The translations under genes and the position numbers were made by a program. DNA of 45,135 nt from Spongospora subterranea. Lineage: Eukaryota > Endomyxa > Phytomyxea > Plasmodiophorida > Plasmodiophoridae. Positions 43,360 to 45,135 of the stretch are shown one piece after another. Where the stretch lies: contig OUQQ01000212.1 of NCBI GenBank assembly GCA_900404475.1, forward strand, positions 1 to 45,135, read 5' to 3'. The stretch's first letter is position 1, and each line of letters opens with the position of its first letter. The notes below the pieces were generated by a model. It was not told the DNA's origin. It was given only the letters and a program-made list of their open reading frames with translations, and ran no database searches.

Positions 43360-44331
43360 GAAAACCTTTCCTAATCTTTTTGATCCTCTTGACATACCCG
43401 ACAAACATGAACTGTCGAGTACGACAGAGGCATAGACCACAACAATCAAGGCGAGGTTCCGTCTAGCATAGCAGGTAAAACCCCTGTCTTTATGCACTGA
43501 TCATCATACCCGGCCCAGGATAGTGTTGGCAATGGCGTTCCATGTCTGACTATCCAATTTTTGCTACCCGCTCGAACTACATTTGAACAAGGTATCCAAC
43601 ATGCCTAAGTTTATCGTCGGGCGTTACGTATTTGTGCTGCGGTTTGTTGCAGTGATGTAGAAGGTTCTATGGTTGTGGTTGTCGTTAGTGCAATTCCATT
43701 GCGCCAGTCGCCGACAAAGGCATTGTTAATCTGGTCGAAATTTTCCGACCCTTGATAGATTAGGTCACTGGAACAGGTTTGGATTTACTGAAAGCTGCAG
43801 AGCGGCGATCGCCATAGCTGCCGCCATCGTTTGGCAACAAGACGTGAACATATGGCGGGAATCTGTTTTGAAGAAACATGTTCCCAGATCGGGATTTGGA
43901 TACGCCTGTGCTTTTCGCCGCCGCTGAGGTGGTTACCGATATTGTCAGTCTGCCCTATCAAAGTAAAAAGGATTTACTGGATGCATCATACGGCAGTACT
44001 GTTTTCGACATTCCCAGCAATAAGGTTTTCATTTAGTAGTCTCAGATGGGCTTCTGATGCGGAACGATGTACATTCGAAAGTCTTTCGCAATTCACTGTT
44101 TCACCATTTAGTGATTTTGAGAAAAGTGTTCCAGGAATCCCCATTAACTTAAAAAAAAAACTGAACTTTGTCGGGTTGGGACCAGTGTCACAGATTAGTT
44201 ATATCTGTAGGTGGATAGAAATCCTCAAGGACTCTTTCACCGACTTGTTAATACACAAGTCACATGATTGGGACATGTCGCCACACCTGAAGTCGGTGAT
44301 GAATTTCGCAGTGCGACATGTTCTTCGCAGC
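43360..44331. other. intergenic region, no gene seen
   Basis: A 238-codon frame (43831-44547) starts with a non-ATG or weak start, crosses a poly-A run and the inverted repeat, and matches nothing. I do not accept it as a gene. Confidence 0.4.
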
Positions 44332-44665
44332 GTGTCGTCGCAACGTCGTCCTCGAGTGAAGCTCGATTGGATCCTAGATATTGGAACATGCGGAACTTTG
44401 TACAGCCTAGAATCAGCGAATTTCTGGCACCATATGACGAGTTCATATCACCATGAATACAACTGGGAGGTCATGAACAAGCATCACCATGAATATGCAT
44501 TGGTGGCACATGTCGGTTGTGAGGTCAAGGAGGTGTATTCATGGTAAAGCTCCTCCCAGGTGGTGCCAGAAATTCGCTGTTTCTAGGCTGTACAAAGTTC
44601 CGCATGTTCGAATATCTCGGATCCATTTGAGCTTGACTTGAGGACGACGTTGCGACGACTGGCTG
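44332..44665. repeat. long inverted repeat (arms 44332-44433 and 44559-44665)
   Basis: Two ~100-base arms, over 85% alike by eye, in opposite orientation and sharing GGAACATGCGGAACTTTGTA. The arms encode nearly the same residues on the strands they define (GTCGTLYSLE / RTCGTLYSLE). The 125-base centre carries further copies of CACCATGAAT. Probably a mobile-element or duplication scar. Confidence 0.75.
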
Positions 44666-45135
44666 ATCAAAATTAATGCCACTCTCCACAGAGCTCGAGG
44701 CGAGGACGTGGTTGCGAAGAACATGTCGATTTTCGGCAGCGCCAGGGACTGCAATCTGTCAATGTTGATATTCGTCAACATACTTGTCTGGAAATTGGGC
44801 AGCAAAAACATCAAGATTTCTCTTCGAAGCGAACAATTTTGGCTCCGGCATGTCTGAGCAAGAACAAAGGTAGTGACGCAGAGTTGATAGAGCTTCACAT
44901 TAGTCTTTTGGCTCAACAGGCTGGTTTCTTCGTCATTCGATTCGATTTCGTCAGCATAAGGTAAAATCTCTAAATTTCTATAGCACTTCCTACATAAATG
45001 TCTGCTGCAAGCGGACATGTCAGCATTGCTTTCTAGGCCAAAAAATACAACGAGACCTTCATGACGTTGAACAGAACTCAGTACCAAGTGTATTGAGGGA
45101 AGGAGTGCCAAGTGTATTGAGGGAAGGAGTGCCAA
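44666..45135 (-). CDS. possible gene end running in from outside the window
   Basis: The minus-strand frame is open from the window edge (45135) to 44539, 198 codons, the last ~40 of which lie in the inverted repeat. The part before the repeat contains SRHLCRKCYRNLEILPYADE and ordinary composition, so it may be an exon. The first ~20 residues come from the tandem repeat at the edge. No family recognised, start outside the window, and the end may be an artefact of the repeat. Confidence 0.3.
45084..45135. repeat. 24-bp tandem repeat at window edge
   Basis: Two identical 24-bp units (CCAAGTGTATTGAGGGAAGG plus AGTG) and the start of a third. The array continues beyond the window, so copy number is unknown. 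Confidence 0.85.

Noticed and set aside
43831..44547. 238-codon plus-strand frame
   Set aside because: It runs through a poly-A tract (poly-Lys) and one arm of the inverted repeat; no homology, no splice signals needed or found.

Overview
This is nuclear DNA of an intron-rich, single-celled-type eukaryote. Genes are cut by many short GT-AG introns (about 40-140 nt, mostly 45-60), with one likely GC-AG intron. Exon phases join cleanly to known proteins, and TAA, TGA and TAG all end real genes, so the code is standard. I cannot name the species. A nuclear TsaE gene (absent from animals and fungi as far as I know), a mariner element with oomycete-like ends, and Ty3/gypsy and Harbinger relics suggest a protist of the SAR type (stramenopile or rhizarian). 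That placement is inference.

Layout. 1-250: 3' end of a gene with a His/Asp-rich tail. 621-4553: XRN2/Rat1 nuclear 5'-3' exoribonuclease, 14 exons. 4554-10446: a repeat sink holding a diverged direct duplication, a gag/protease relic, inverted repeats and a dead Harbinger transposase with a tail-to-tail duplicated end. 10447-14074: a C2HC zinc-finger gene (+), a SEC-C motif gene (-) and a 660-residue acidic repeat protein ending in a CAAX box (-). 14305-16117: a decayed mariner element with both terminal inverted repeats. 16909-19545: PGAP1-type GPI inositol deacylase. 20160-21270: gypsy integrase relic. 21593-22081: cysteine-rich secreted protein (-).

22468-25094 holds two ribosomal protein genes, RPL6 and RPL27, sharing a conserved upstream motif pair. 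25269-26743 is an 8-exon gene of unknown function and 26929-27361 a secreted His-rich protein. 27362-29599 is gene-free but carries a long hairpin and a 21-bp minisatellite. 29600-31078: MINDY-3-type deubiquitinase with an added NZF zinc finger. 31097-31778: TsaE (-), tail to tail with MINDY-3. 32456-32893: two inverted relics of a small Cys protein. 33283-36393: HID1, interrupted by a 10-N scaffold gap. 37394-39234: ER DnaJ-thioredoxin protein with a KSEL tail. 40203-40990: C2H2 zinc-finger protein (-). 41944-43359: intronless RimK-like ATP-grasp ligase. 43360-45135: repeat-rich end with an inverted repeat and an ORF running off the window.

The genes do not form a pathway. They are ordinary housekeeping functions (RNA decay, translation, tRNA modification, GPI-anchor remodelling, secretory trafficking, ER folding, deubiquitination) separated by transposon debris. 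All exon coordinates come from reading splice sites by eye, guided by protein homology and phase, not from transcripts.
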